NCBI GenBank assembly: GCA_037178855.1
Contig: JASJZC010000006.1
Location: 4,898,001 to 4,962,000, forward strand
DNA length: 64,000 nucleotides
Direction of reading: 5' to 3'
Source of the DNA: Oscheius sp. JU75
Taxonomy: Eukaryota > Nematoda > Chromadorea > Rhabditida > Rhabditidae
Under the pieces are notes generated by a model, which saw only the letters and a list, made by a program, of their open reading frames with translations, was not told the DNA's origin and searched no databases. Positions 1-11,108 of this stretch are shown here, in pieces (position 1 is the first letter of the stretch; each line of letters starts with the position of its first letter). Position numbers and translations under genes: made by a program.

Positions 1-255
1 TCAATGTGAGAATAGACTCGAAGTCACGTACTCTGCTGAAATGCCAACACATTCCCTTCTCAACTACGTGACATTTCTACTTATCTGTGAAGATTTAGGG
101 GAAGTCGAGCTGGTCTCGTTAAACCCAAAGCATGGCCTGGTCAGCGTGGTTCAAAAGAACGACCATCCTTGACAGAACGGATACAATATTTTGACACACT
201 TTACGGACGATGTTTTTTTCATTCTTGATTCCAGAATACCTCACAAAGTACAATG

Positions 256-1775
256 TTATGTGTTGCTAGTGACAGTAGTTACGGCATGGTGACTGGTTTC
301 CTGATTGCTGTTACTGGCTCCGTTGTACTTCGAGTTGTTGTTGCCAGTAGAAGTCATCACAGCGGACGGGGAAACCTTTCCGAGGAACTTTTTCAGTTCG
401 AACTTTATCTGAAAAGACAATTTTAAATCCGTTATCTAGAAGTTCCTACCTCCTTGTTCATGGTCAAGTAGATGACTCCGTTGACACCGCAATTGGCGAT
501 GACATTGGCACTGGTAATCATGTAGGCTTCGGGGAGAGTGACTCCAGTAGCAGGAAGAATGAAAAAAGTGGTCCAGGCTACGGTATAGGCCAAGAACATG
601 AGGAGGAACTGGAAGCAGAGCTTGATCTCGCGCTTCCTGTGGCTCGATTCTCCTCCCTTGTTCATTCCGTAGACGTAGAAAAACAGGGCGCAGTACGAGG
701 TCGCACAAATAACGGAGGTGGAAAGATCCAGTGGCACATCGACAAAGGTCATCGAGGGATTTTCGGTCTGATTCTCGAAGACGAGATATGAGTAGGAGTA
801 AACATTGAAGTCAGGAGTAATACTGAAAGCTATATTGTAAAAAAATATCCTGTCTAGTTATAGAATGGTTTAGAATTACAACCAACAGTCTCATAAGAAT
901 CCACTATTACTGCAGAGGTTTACCTCCTTAAATCAAGTTTTCTGCTCAATCTATGATAATCGGTAAGGTTAAGAGTCAAAGACTCTTATACTAATGTAGT
1001 AGTTAATCAATTTGGACTTTTTAGAACATTCTCTGTCCCAGTTTACTCTTCCAGAATACTGGCTACAAGGACTCACACAACTGAACATGTATATTTACTT
1101 ACCGGCAACAAGGAGAGATGAGTTGAGAGTAGGAGACGATGCCTGCGGCGAAGACGATCATTCCAGCCATGACCCAGAGCAGTCGATCGTAGGTCAAGAT
1201 TTTCCTTCCCGGGAAGAATACAACGAACAATCTGAAAATTGCCTTTAGAATTCAAGGATAATAGTGTACCTGTTGGTAGCCATAAGAACTTGGATCAGAG
1301 AGCCAAGATACCATAGTCCGAGGAACAGAACAGAGGCAATGGTCACTCCCAGAGAACCTTGGGATCCGAAGAACCAGTCCCCGAACAGAATCGAGGGCCC
1401 AATGTAGAAGAAGTGAACACAGAGTTGACATGTTTCGGACAATAGGTTGAAGGTGGTGATGAGATAAGCGGGATTTTCCTTGTTGGCGTACATACGTCCC
1501 CTGAAGATCAGATGATAAATTGACATTTCCCAAATAGCAGATCAGAACGGATGAACTGATGAGTGAGAGGCATGGGACGTTCAGAATAAGGACAGGGAAG
1601 TCGGGACTGAGTCAAGAGAGGCATGGAAAGATAGAGAAAGAGAGAAACACAGATACTGAGAGATAGTGACAAAGACTTACCTCTTCATACAGTAGAGACA
1701 GATGATATTTAGAGTCAGGAAGGTCCAGATCTCCAGGTTCATCAGAGTTCCGATGATGATTCGAGGCAGATACAT
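256..1775 (-). CDS. Srx-like 7TM chemoreceptor, with a frame break near helix 1
   Basis: Likely a plasma-membrane chemoreceptor of the nematode Srx class (7TM_GPCR_Srx). Readable exons, from 5' to 3', are 1775-1681, 1606-1270, 1231-1103, 822-450 and 408-256. Visible motifs: the end of helix 3 is followed by NRLFVVFFPGRK, then a helix ending in SQLISPCCR, then an ICL3 KREIK, and the Srx-style end CGVNGVIYLTMNKE. The C-terminal tail is rich in Ser, Asn and Thr. The second exon is open in the frame carrying LILNVPCLSLISSS, but 30 bases later (about 1510-1540) the conserved YHLIFRGRMY stretch is in a different frame, and no intron of credible length joins them. This is a one-base frameshift, either real (pseudogene) or a sequence error. 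The paralogue at 4488-5450 shares all later intron positions. Confidence 0.7.
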
Positions 1776-4487
1776 TCTGAAATCTATTACGGTTTGCGGA
1801 AACTCCAAAGAAAAATGAAGAATTTACACTATGGTTAATCACAGAGACCAAACAAGATACAAAGAGGCACGCGAATAGAGTAACGTGAATAATTTGATAA
1901 CAAAACTCTCTGCATCATGGTTGGTCTCTGTGATTAGCGAAGTGAGTAATGCATATAATTTGATATTAATACTAAGTTGTTCATAGACGTTCACAGACGT
2001 GCAAAGTGTGTAGAAGTTTTTCGCGCTGAGGAGACTTGGATATTAAGAGAGAGAGAGAGATTGCAGAAAGCGAGCACATGTCCTCATATGACCGATTATA
2101 TACCCTGTGCCAATGAAATACCATTTCTGAATGGCACAGTTAATCCTTTTTTACTCGACAACTGTTCTTCTGCTCTCTGGACTGTATTTAAGCGTATGAG
2201 TGTTAGGTCAACAAGTACAGGGGATCTGTGTCCTCAAATCTGACTAAGTCATGGTACATGGAACACTGATACATCACTCTGCATGGTTAGGAAGATATTG
2301 ACTGTTGCTAAAAGTATATAGAAAGGAAGATATCTATAACTGCTATCTTCCAGCTGTGTTCTCACATTTCTAAGTACCGTAGAATGGTAGGGACATATGC
2401 GAAGAAATTACAGAAAATCAGTTCTGTAATTTCCGGCAAACGGACAAACAAGGCAGCATTCGTGAACTGTGGGGACCTGACTTACGATCAGCCAAAAGAC
2501 ATCAAGAATTTCCTACTGACTCAGTGTCTCAGCTTCTCACGACAGTACTTGGGAGATTGAACGATTACCTGGATAGCTGTTCAAAGTCTCGGATTCAAGA
2601 GCAACTAGAATTGTTCTATGTACAATCGCCCTGTGTATATTCGGACATTCAGAGCAGCTGATTACCAAAAGAGTATTCAGTCGATGTGCTCTTACAAGTA
2701 TCTCACTGAAACATCTTGCTAATGCTCATTAATTTTTCGTCTTTTTGATATTGCGTTCTGACGTCCAGAAGATAATAATCCAATTTCCTAGAGCCTGTAC
2801 TTTGTAAGTTTTTATTGTTGCATGTTCTGTGGATGAGCTAGGGCTAGTATTAATATTCTTGTAATCTGTAGGTCTAGACAAAAATTGGGTACGTAAAAGA
2901 TTAGAAGTCGCATAAAAATAGTAGGGTCAAAGTATCAGGTTTGCTAGTCGAGACAAGGAGATTATGCTGTCTCTGATTAAGCTATTGAACTCTGTTTTCT
3001 TGTGATTTTGAAAGAAAATAGGCAAAGCATAGGGAAGGCGGGTTGGAAAGATCTGTAATGCAGTTGATGAGTATTCTTCTAGACTGTGCGACTCGTCCCC
3101 ATCCGATGAAATAGAAGGCGTGGGAACCTGACGGAACAAACGGCGTGCTTTCTCTCGTACTTTTGTCGAGTCACAAATATTCAACAGGAACAATTGTGAC
3201 GTGTCACCACTTCTTGAAACACTTTATGGTACTCTTTCTCATTTGACAGTACCCTGAATTGACAAAAGACGCTGTGTGCGACACATGTCAAGGGTTAGAC
3301 AGCATTGGACAAAAATGCATATTGACTATTTTTAAAGTGTTATCCAAGATCAGAGTGGTCAAGCCGAATAAGGACAGTTCGGGTTGCAAAAGGAACACAG
3401 TCTTTTCTTAATCTATCTCTTCATTTCATTCGTCGAAGTATTGTGCCATCCTTTTTGCATGGAATCATCAGAACTTTTTCGTACACAGTCCTTCTACTTC
3501 CTGTCTCTTTCGTGAACTTTGCGAAAATCCGTGAAAAAAAACTGAGTGGGTTTGAAACCCGGAACAGATACCCAGTGCAAATGACAGAACGGGATCAGAT
3601 ATTAAGTTCGACATTACAATACGACTGGAGATCTGACTGTTGACACATAAGACTATCATTCATTGCGAAAACTTACCCCAACTCATCAAAGATCCTTTAT
3701 CGCATAAGTTGACTCAACAAAATGATAAGTGAAAAAATGAACATACATACAGTACATCTAATTGTAAGTACTACGCTCGGCATCTCACAGTATAGAGCTT
3801 AGTCATCAGATCAGATCAAGCCCGTCCCAGACGACAGAAATTTGTTCTACGAACTTGATCAGATTGTACAACTTTGTTACATCTCAATCTGTACGGCGTT
3901 AGGCCTCGTACTTCTTGAAACGAAACTTTCCGACGCTCGTTCTTAAAAAACGCGTTTCGTGTTGGGCTAATAGCAGTTTCTAATAGCAGGATTTGAACCG
4001 TGTGAACTGTGTAAGGTTCAACATCCGCTGAACTCTACTTTGTGAATCAAACAATATAAACTCCTGCTTAACCTTTCATTTTAATAGTCTTTATTTTGTG
4101 ATAAGCGTTCAGAAACATCCTTAAATAACCAATGGATCTACGGTTAAGACACATTTGTCCGACTTCGAACATCACTTCCAGTCATGGTTAAAGAGCAAGG
4201 GGGATAATCTTTTTTTGTTTTTACCATCGTGTCATTTCGACGGAAGACGGTATAAAAGTGTAGAGCGAGAGATCGCTTCCGCTCTCGACTACTGTAATGA
4301 TATCGAGAGTTACACTTGGCTTTGCCATCAATGTTGAAATTTGGCTCTTCTTGGTCGTCAATGTTCTCTGTCTCTACTGCATTGGGAGGTGAGGTTTGAG
4401 GAGAAGATAGTAATATTGTAACAAGGGTAGCCCACAATTTAACGCTCGTTTTACCAGTCTTGACCGCAAACAATTTGTATCTTTCAG
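1776..4487. other. Intergenic region between divergent Srx-like genes
   Basis: This 2.7 kb stretch has no reading frame with recognisable protein content or a plausible exon chain. It contains a short GA-rich run near 2048-2062 and low-complexity A/T sequence. It may hold promoters for both flanking receptor genes. If the plus-strand receptor has a helix 1 exon it should lie here, but I could not find one. Confidence 0.5.
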
Positions 4488-5450
4488 AGGCAAGCTTTAC
4501 TCGATAAAGGGTAACCCAGCCTACTTGATCACTACCTTCAACCTGATCACGGAAACCATGCAACTTTTGCTTCATTTCTTCTACATCGGACCTTCAATTC
4601 TTTTCGGAGACTGGTTTTTCTCCGAAGGACAGAAGTCTCTTGGTGTGGCCGTGGTCTCCTTCTCATTCTTGACCATCTGGTTCGTTGGAACACTGACCCA
4701 GATTCTGATGGCTGCTAACAGGTAAATTGATGTTGTTGAGAAGTAGACAAGTGGTTTTCAGATTGGTCGTCGTGTTTTATCCAGGAAGGAACTTCCTCAC
4801 GGCTGGAATTGTCAAAGTTATTCTCATTGTCCTAACCATTGTGGCTATTTCCCTAGGCTCTTTCTCTCAGCTCATTTCTCCTTGCTGTCGGTATGTTCTG
4901 TCTTTCTTCCTCTTCATTTTTCTGTTTTTAGAATCACTCCCGACTTCCACTATTACTCGTACTCTTACCTTGTCTTCGAGAATCAGACAGTCAACTATTC
5001 GATGATGTTCGTAGATCAGCCGATCGACGTGATTGCCTCAGTGATGTGCGCCCTGTCCTACACAGCCGTCTTTATCTACGTCTACCAGATGGAAAAGTCC
5101 GACTCTGTTCACAAGAAGCGAGAGATCAAGTGAGTATTCTGAAACAGAAATTACAGGAATGTTTTTAGGCTCTGTGTTCAGTTCCTTCTCATGTTCGTCT
5201 CTTATACCATTACTTGGCTGACATTTTTCTTCTTCCCCTCTCTTGGTATCACACAACCGGAAGCTTATTCGATAACTGTGGTTAATTTGGTAGCCAACTG
5301 TGGAGTCAATGGAGTCATCTACCTGACAATGAACCGAGAGGTCAGTTATATTGAACCGTTTTCTAAGTAGTATTCCAGGTGAAAAAAGAACTACATCGTC
5401 TCGTCACTAGCGTATCTCCAGCTTCTACTGTTGAAACACAACACATGTAA
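4488..5450 (+). CDS. Srx-like 7TM chemoreceptor, 5' end not found
   Basis: This is a paralogue of the receptor at 256-1775, in the opposite orientation. Exons 4488-4721, 4762-4890, 4932-5129, 5169-5340 and 5379-5450 join in frame. They encode helix 2 onward: NPAYLITTFNL, then NRLVVVFYPGRN, SQLISPCCR, KREIK and CGVNGVIYLTMNRE. The stop is TAA at 5448-5450. The first exon begins at an acceptor (ttttcag-like, ending at 4487) at the same place as in the paralogue (RG, basic residue, hydrophobic residue, Y). No exon encoding a start codon and helix 1 was recognised upstream, so this is either a gene with an unseen first exon or a 5'-truncated pseudogene. Srx-class assignment rests on the NPxY-like helix 2, the NR..P motif and the GVIY.TMN.E ending. 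Confidence 0.7.
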
Positions 5451-5699
5451 TCAGGACATCCTCGAAAAACTTCCCTCAAACTATTGGCATGGTATAAAAA
5501 GAACGGTCTGTAGTTCCTGCATCTGTACTTCTTACCCCAGTGTCTCTCCAGCTCTATTACAGAGTCTTATCGTATGTGATCTCTAAAGCGTAGCGCGACG
5601 ATTCCTCTGGCGGATTCTGTTTCTCTATCTGTTTGTTTGTTTGCTGTATGCAAACATTGGTTCGTCTTCACCGTTAGGGGCACACTTCTGTTCCTAACC

Positions 5700-6878
5700 A
5701 TGCTTCTCATAAGCATTCTTTTTTTCTGGTTCATTCCTCAATTGAAATCTGCTATCGCCCTACGAGACTGGAAACCTTTGACTCGAAGTAGTCCCGATGT
5801 TGTTGAACTCAAAAAGTTAGAACCTAAACAGATTTTTTGGAAGGAATTGTGTGCCCTGCCTCCGGAACGGTAAATTATCTGGCAATCAGAGTATAACTTC
5901 TTTCAGAACCAATCACAGTTCACCCTCCATCGCCGCCTCTACAGAAATCCTCATTCTCATTCCCATAAAGTCTCAAAAATCTCACAGGCGAAAGGAAATT
6001 CGTGAGAGTTGGGCCAACTCTAAAGTTTCCGAAGCGATCAGGGTGCGTCTGCATTCAAGATTTCTAACAATAAGTGGACGGTTACAGCTGAACCTCGTAC
6101 GTGTTCTTTTCCTCATCACGGACGACAAAGACACTCGTTACCAGATCGGAAAAGAAATTCAAAAATATGGTGATCTCCTAGTAGTTGGAGGTGTGGACAG
6201 TTACAAGAACTTGGTCTACAAGGAAATGAGGGCTTACAAATGGGTCAACCGATATTATCATAATGTTGCTGTTGTTAAAGCGGACGACGATGTGGTCATG
6301 GAAGTTGACAGAGTAGGAAACGGGGTAGTCTGCGATCAATGTCAATTCAGCTCCATGATAAAGTCCGGAAACTTGACATGAAAAAAAAGTTTGCTGCTGG
6401 ATGGGTTTGGTCAAACCTGAAGCCAAAGAGGGACCCACAGCATCGTTGGTGAGAGATAGAGAGACGACGAGAGAGATAAAATTTATAGGTACATTTCCTA
6501 CAGCGCCTATCCAGCTGCCACGATTTCTCATATCGATGGTCCCTTCTACCTTCTCTCGCCTCCAGCTCTCTCGGCGATTATTCAAAAGGCTCCTGACATG
6601 GAAGTGTTTGAAGTAGAAGACGTATTCTTCACAGGAGCTGTGGCTCAGGCTGTCAGTGCCCAGTTGATCACACTGGAAGGGGCCACAAAAAAACAAGTTT
6701 CTTGTTGTGTTTATTTCTCATAACTTCGGTTCAGCCTGGCACACAGACCTGTGAAAATGGCGAGCCCACAATAATCGTCTACCCAATTCACGGCCTCAAA
6801 GATGGTGAAATGCAGAAGAAGTACAATGAGATGAAGGCAATCAAGTGCAAAGGACTCTGGGCATCGATTTTTGGGTGA
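5700..6878 (+). CDS. GT31 beta-1,3-galactosyltransferase-like protein
   Basis: Predicted type II Golgi membrane glycosyltransferase that would add a beta-1,3-linked sugar from a UDP-sugar to glycans. Exons 5700-5869, 5907-6042, 6088-6312, 6351-6448, 6489-6696 and 6735-6878 join in frame to 326 aa. The N-terminus has a signal anchor (LLISILFFWF). GT31 motifs seen: the RRKEIRESWA box, VLFLITDD, the DxD-type metal/UDP site in VKADDDVVM, the WSNLKPKRDP segment before YISYSAYPAATISHIDGP, and the EVEDVFFTGA box. A C-terminal pair of Cys follows. The chosen start is the first in-frame ATG (ACCATGC context). The frame is open for about 120 bases upstream without another ATG, so a spliced 5' extension is possible. 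The acceptor sugar specificity cannot be told from sequence. Confidence 0.88.
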
Positions 6879-8605
6879 AATAACGAAAAAAAAGAGGTCG
6901 CTTGTAAAGATGTGCACGTATTGTTAGCTATGTTGACTCTCACAATATCACGGTAGATTGCTCTCGATGAACTTTCTCGAATTCAAGTTTAGTCTTTTTC
7001 GCGGGTCCGTGAGATCAATCATATGAACTTGCGTAAGAATGTTTCGACAAATAATGAAGCCGGAAAATAAAACGAAGGATTACTAGAAACTTTATCCTAA
7101 ACTTTGCAGCTGTTCAAGTCAATATCTGTCAAAACAAAAAGCTGATACTAACAAATGAGCATTTTGCGCAGGCACAGAACTAGAAAGAAGAGGATGGATA
7201 GGTTTATGGAAAATGATATCGTTACCATCTCCAAAGTTTGTACCGAAAAAGTATATATTAGACATCTCAAAACACAAGATCCTTCTTGGTAAGATGGCGT
7301 GTTTTTGATAAGAAGCAACACAGATCGGCGTCAATGGAACATGAGAAGATCGATCTCGGAAAACCTTTTGGACCACAATTAAAGATGAAAAAGGGCTGAT
7401 ATAAGAGGGAGAAATGTTTTTTTTGGAACATGGCGACTGACTTCTCAAAAACCTCTCAAGTGGGATAAGAGGGGCTCATTATCTAAGACTTTCTCTAAAA
7501 AAAAAGACGTTGGTATTTGTAATTTTCTAGTTTCGCTAGTTCTCAGCTTGTCACGGTTACAGATCTGGTTTTGAATTGACACCAAGTCCCGTTATAGTTG
7601 TCCACCTTTTGTTAGAAGGCACATTGTTTGACAGTCATTTGCAAATCAGTAAAAACCGTCCTCACAGCATGTCTAGTTTTCTTTTCTGCTCTGGCTTCCA
7701 AGCCATTTTGGACTTTGCGCTCCTCTTTTGAACTCTTGATGTTATCAGACATTCATTGGAAGAAGATTCGAAGATATAGCGGCCCATCTTGTTGGTCATC
7801 TACACCTTTCATCTCTCTATTACGGGCTCGAAACAAAAGCGAGAAAGGTAATGCCGTAACAGATGGCAAGTGAAACTTTGATGCGATCGAAAACTTAATC
7901 TCTACTATCTAAAGCGCGGTGGTATTTGTGGAGGACTGTCTGTTTGTTTGTTTGTTTGTCCGTGGCCACCAATCAGAAGCGAGCCAATTATGTTGTTCAG
8001 AAGTTACTGTTCATAAACAGTTGTTGCTCAATTGGGTGGCAAGTCAACTTTGGATGCGCTCTTTGTCTTTGTCGCTTTTGTCCCAATGGCCACGGGAAGC
8101 CTTTATTACTACGAAGCGGTGCAGCCGCCAACGCAAACTGAAGGCAAAACCAACTTTCTATGTTTTGAACCCATTTCCCATCCCTCGACCCAACGTTCTA
8201 TCCAGGTAAAGCTAATCGCCTATCGCTCAACGAGAGGTATAACCAGATACATATTTTGCCCGGTTTCTATCACCTTCTGTCGACCTGTCCGCATGTGTCC
8301 CTCTAGTCTAGCTACCATAACAGGAGTAACGTTCTCCCAACGAAGCTGTCCCCAAACTGACTTGGCTTGCAAACAATTAGTGTGCGCACAAAGTAGTGCA
8401 CACTATATGCAATTTTGGCTTCACAAACAAAGACTTTTGGGCATTGAGAACTAGATAATAGTATAAAAGAGACTTAACGAACGGGCTTGGTCGTGATAGG
8501 AACATTTCGGACCAAATTTTTGAGCTCGACCGAGACGATCGCTCCCTTATCTAATCCCGACATCGCAAGGCTTCATTCTCTCGCGAAAACAAGCTAGAAC
8601 TGGTG
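6879..8605. other. Intergenic region, no gene recognised
   Basis: This is 1.7 kb between the convergent GT31 gene and thymidine kinase. Short frames exist on both strands (for example around 7120-7450 and 7920-8450) but none shows domain content or a splice chain. A TTTG microsatellite-like run (tttgtttgtttgt) lies near 7945. I see nothing else in it. Confidence 0.5.
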
Positions 8606-10334
8606 TCAGCCTTGGATCGAGGAACGCTGTCCCCGCTTCTTTAGAGAGCACATTTGGTAGCAGAGACGGCAGAGAGCACAGTAGACCTCGGCCCCTCCAA
8701 TCTTCTCAACCTGAAAATCGGAGGTCTTCGATACATTATTACACAAAGCACTCACCTCGGTATCATTCGAGTTTCTGAAAGTGAAAGGAGCGTCTTCTCC
8801 ACAAATCATACAGACAGCCACAAGTTTCTTGATCTCGTCACAGTAGGGAAGAAGGAGAGTCACTTCGGAAAAGGGCTGAAACTCTTCGTCTCTCTCCGAC
8901 CGTCCGCTCCCTACCTTTCTCATAAAAGTTCCATCCAAAGCAGCCACGATGACAATCTTTCCAATCTGTGTGAGTTCATCGCATGTGAACGACAAGTCAT
9001 CGAACTGTTACGGGTTGAGAAGATTTTTACTGCTGAAAAAGTACTCACAAATTGACCCTCGTCGATGGCGATGACTTCCGTCTCTTTGGAGAAAAGTGTA
9101 GAGACCACTTCCGCAAGTCTTCTGGCAACCAAGGTGCAGCCTTGAGCTGTAGTCTTCTTATGTGTCACAATAAGATTCTTGTCGTAACGCGTATCTCCAG
9201 CATACTTGACCAGTACACACTTCTTTTGGGCTATCTGGTAGCGGTCATGGAGACGGATCAGTTCCGTTCTGAAATATTCTAATATTGAAAGCTGGTATGG
9301 TCACGATCAGCGTTTTAGATTTTAGATCGTCGACCTGTCATCCTTCTATATCTCCACGGTCTCCATCCGACTGTTCGTTTCGTCCATCTGGTCTGACAGC
9401 AGCAATACCATCGAATTTGCGAGCTCGGATGGTACAGTTTCATGTTCGAGACTCCGATTCAAAATGTCTGCCAGCGGTTGACACACTTTTCAGCTCGAAG
9501 ACAGTGTTGAATTGAAGGCGGCCAATATGTCACCGTCTGTGAAGATGTTCGGCTTTTGACTTAGGATGTAGTTTATGGCGTTTTTCATCTCCATGTGGGG
9601 CGAGATCCAGGACCATTTCCTAGTTAGTGGCTTTGAAAACTTGTTCCAACTTGTTCCGGCAGGAGTTTAAACATCGAGTACGCGACTCGTGATGACGCGG
9701 AAGGTGGAGCAGTTTGTCCATCGCTCGTTGACCAAGAAACCGACCTGTCCTGTGTGGAATAGACAATGTCCTGATTGTTGTAGAGTCACTGAGTGCCTTC
9801 CATGTCTCTCCACTTCTGATAGACCAATGACGGATGGTCGCATTCGAGTTCGACCAAACGAGCATCTGTCCGTAGAGTTCAGCAATGTAAGGATCCTATC
9901 CGGACGCTCAGCATGATAGACGAATACTGTTAGTGGGTTGTCCAGGCTACGACTAGAGGAAATAGATATTCTTGCCCTCTAGTAGATGTTGGGAGGTAGA
10001 AAGAAGTCCACTTCAAATTGATCCAGGTAGATATTCTTCTTCAAATCCAGCAGAGCAATTAGGGAACAATGTTCCTCCAGAAGAGCAATTATATTTTTTT
10101 CATTTCTCATTATCAGTATGGTATGAGGTAAATGATAGAACGAACGAACCGTGAATCAGTTAGATATTATCGCCAGACCATGAGGCGAACTATGTAAGAC
10201 AGACATTGGTTAGCGTAACAAACTCAACACCCACAGTTACTAGAAGAATACGGTAGAATAACTCACGTCTTGCCACTGAACATCGGTCCCAGGATGCAGA
10301 TGAGTCTTCCCTGTCCACGTCCACCTTTCTCCAT
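8606..10334 (-). CDS. thk-1: Thymidine kinase (TK1 type)
   Basis: Phosphorylates thymidine to dTMP using ATP in the pyrimidine salvage pathway; TK1 enzymes are cytosolic. Exons 10334-10267, 9268-9049, 9004-8915, 8875-8756 and 8710-8606 join in frame to 200 aa. Motifs in order: P-loop GPMFSGKT (residues about 16-23), the Tyr/Arg segment YAGDTRY, the Mg/catalytic-Glu box IAIDEGQFF, IVIVAALDGTF, and two zinc-ribbon pairs CMIC and CRLC with IGGAEVY before the second. The start ATG is 3 bases after a tttcag acceptor, which fits spliced-leader trans-splicing. The C-terminus is short and has no vertebrate-type KEN box. Intron 1 is 998 bp, very long for this window, and contains coding-like fragments (see 9350-9640). 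The symbol follows the C. elegans thymidine kinase. Confidence 0.93.
9350..9640 (-). pseudogene. Coding-like fragment inside thymidine kinase intron 1
   Basis: On the minus strand within the long first intron of the thymidine kinase there are frames that look protein-coding. One piece includes HMEMKNAINYILSQKPNIF; after an in-frame stop the same frame continues with VCQPLADILNRSLEHETVP. Another open piece lies at about 9670-9890. I could not build an exon chain with a start codon and I do not recognise a family. It may be a decayed nested gene or transposon-derived debris. Confidence 0.25.
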
Positions 10335-11108
10335 GACCTGAAACACTTGGAGTCAGAGGAAAGATGGCAATGCCTACCGTAATCCAAAAAATGATCCGGA
10401 GACCAGTCCTTTGTTGACTTTGGGCTTCACACCCCCTTCTTTCCTTTATCTGTCCAGTGAAAGTCGAATAGATCTTAGATTTGCATTTCGGCGAGAGGAG
10501 AGGGAGGACAAATCCATTGCTCCCGATATCGCTTTCATCGAAGCGAGAAGATAAAAACAGATGAATAATAAGATTAGGGTTTGTGTCGGGCGAGAGGGAC
10601 GATTGGATTGGAACGAAATTGAGGGTGCAATTCGAATGCAGACTGTATTGGGACATCGTTTTGGAACAAAAAAAAAACTAATGTATTTTCTACAGACAAT
10701 AGAACAAGATAAGGCAAAACCATCCGACGCTTACCCTGATTTTGTTATATCTGGTCTGACAGGTCTGTCACCGTTCTATTCGAGATACTATCAAGCGAGC
10801 TTCTTTATTTTGTTCCTGTTAAACCGTCAACTCTTACTGCGTCTCTTCTAGCCTCCCTCTTTCTTACCTTGTTTTGGTAACAACAAGAGATCATCCGAGA
10901 GAACAACCTTTTAATTGATAGATCTAAAACCACTAGTATTCTACCCATCTTCAGTATCTTCTAACATTAAAAAAGGCCGCACCAATGACCTCCCAGGTAT
11001 GAACTTCGAGGCCTATTGTAGCCCAAGCAGATACCGATCGCGGTTCACTGAACCTGGGCGGAGATCCCTCATTCACCTAGCTTCTGCTATTAAAATTTCT
11101 CTTTTACA
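10335..11108. other. Divergent intergenic region between thymidine kinase and GT92 gene
   Basis: This 770 bp head-to-head region presumably holds promoters for both flanking genes. A tttcag acceptor-like site lies just upstream of the thymidine kinase ATG. No further gene, RNA or repeat was recognised. Confidence 0.5.

Noticed and set aside
3975-4045. tRNA-Val-like stretch on the minus strand (GGTTCAAATCC B-box-like, TGAAC/GTTCA stem with TAC)
   Set aside because: The anticodon loop is 8 nt, the T stem pairs only 2 bp and no acceptor stem forms. At most it is a degraded tRNA-derived repeat.
7119-7448. 109-codon minus-strand frame downstream of the GT31 gene
   Set aside because: Ser/Phe-rich low-complexity translation with no plausible start, splice partners or domain.
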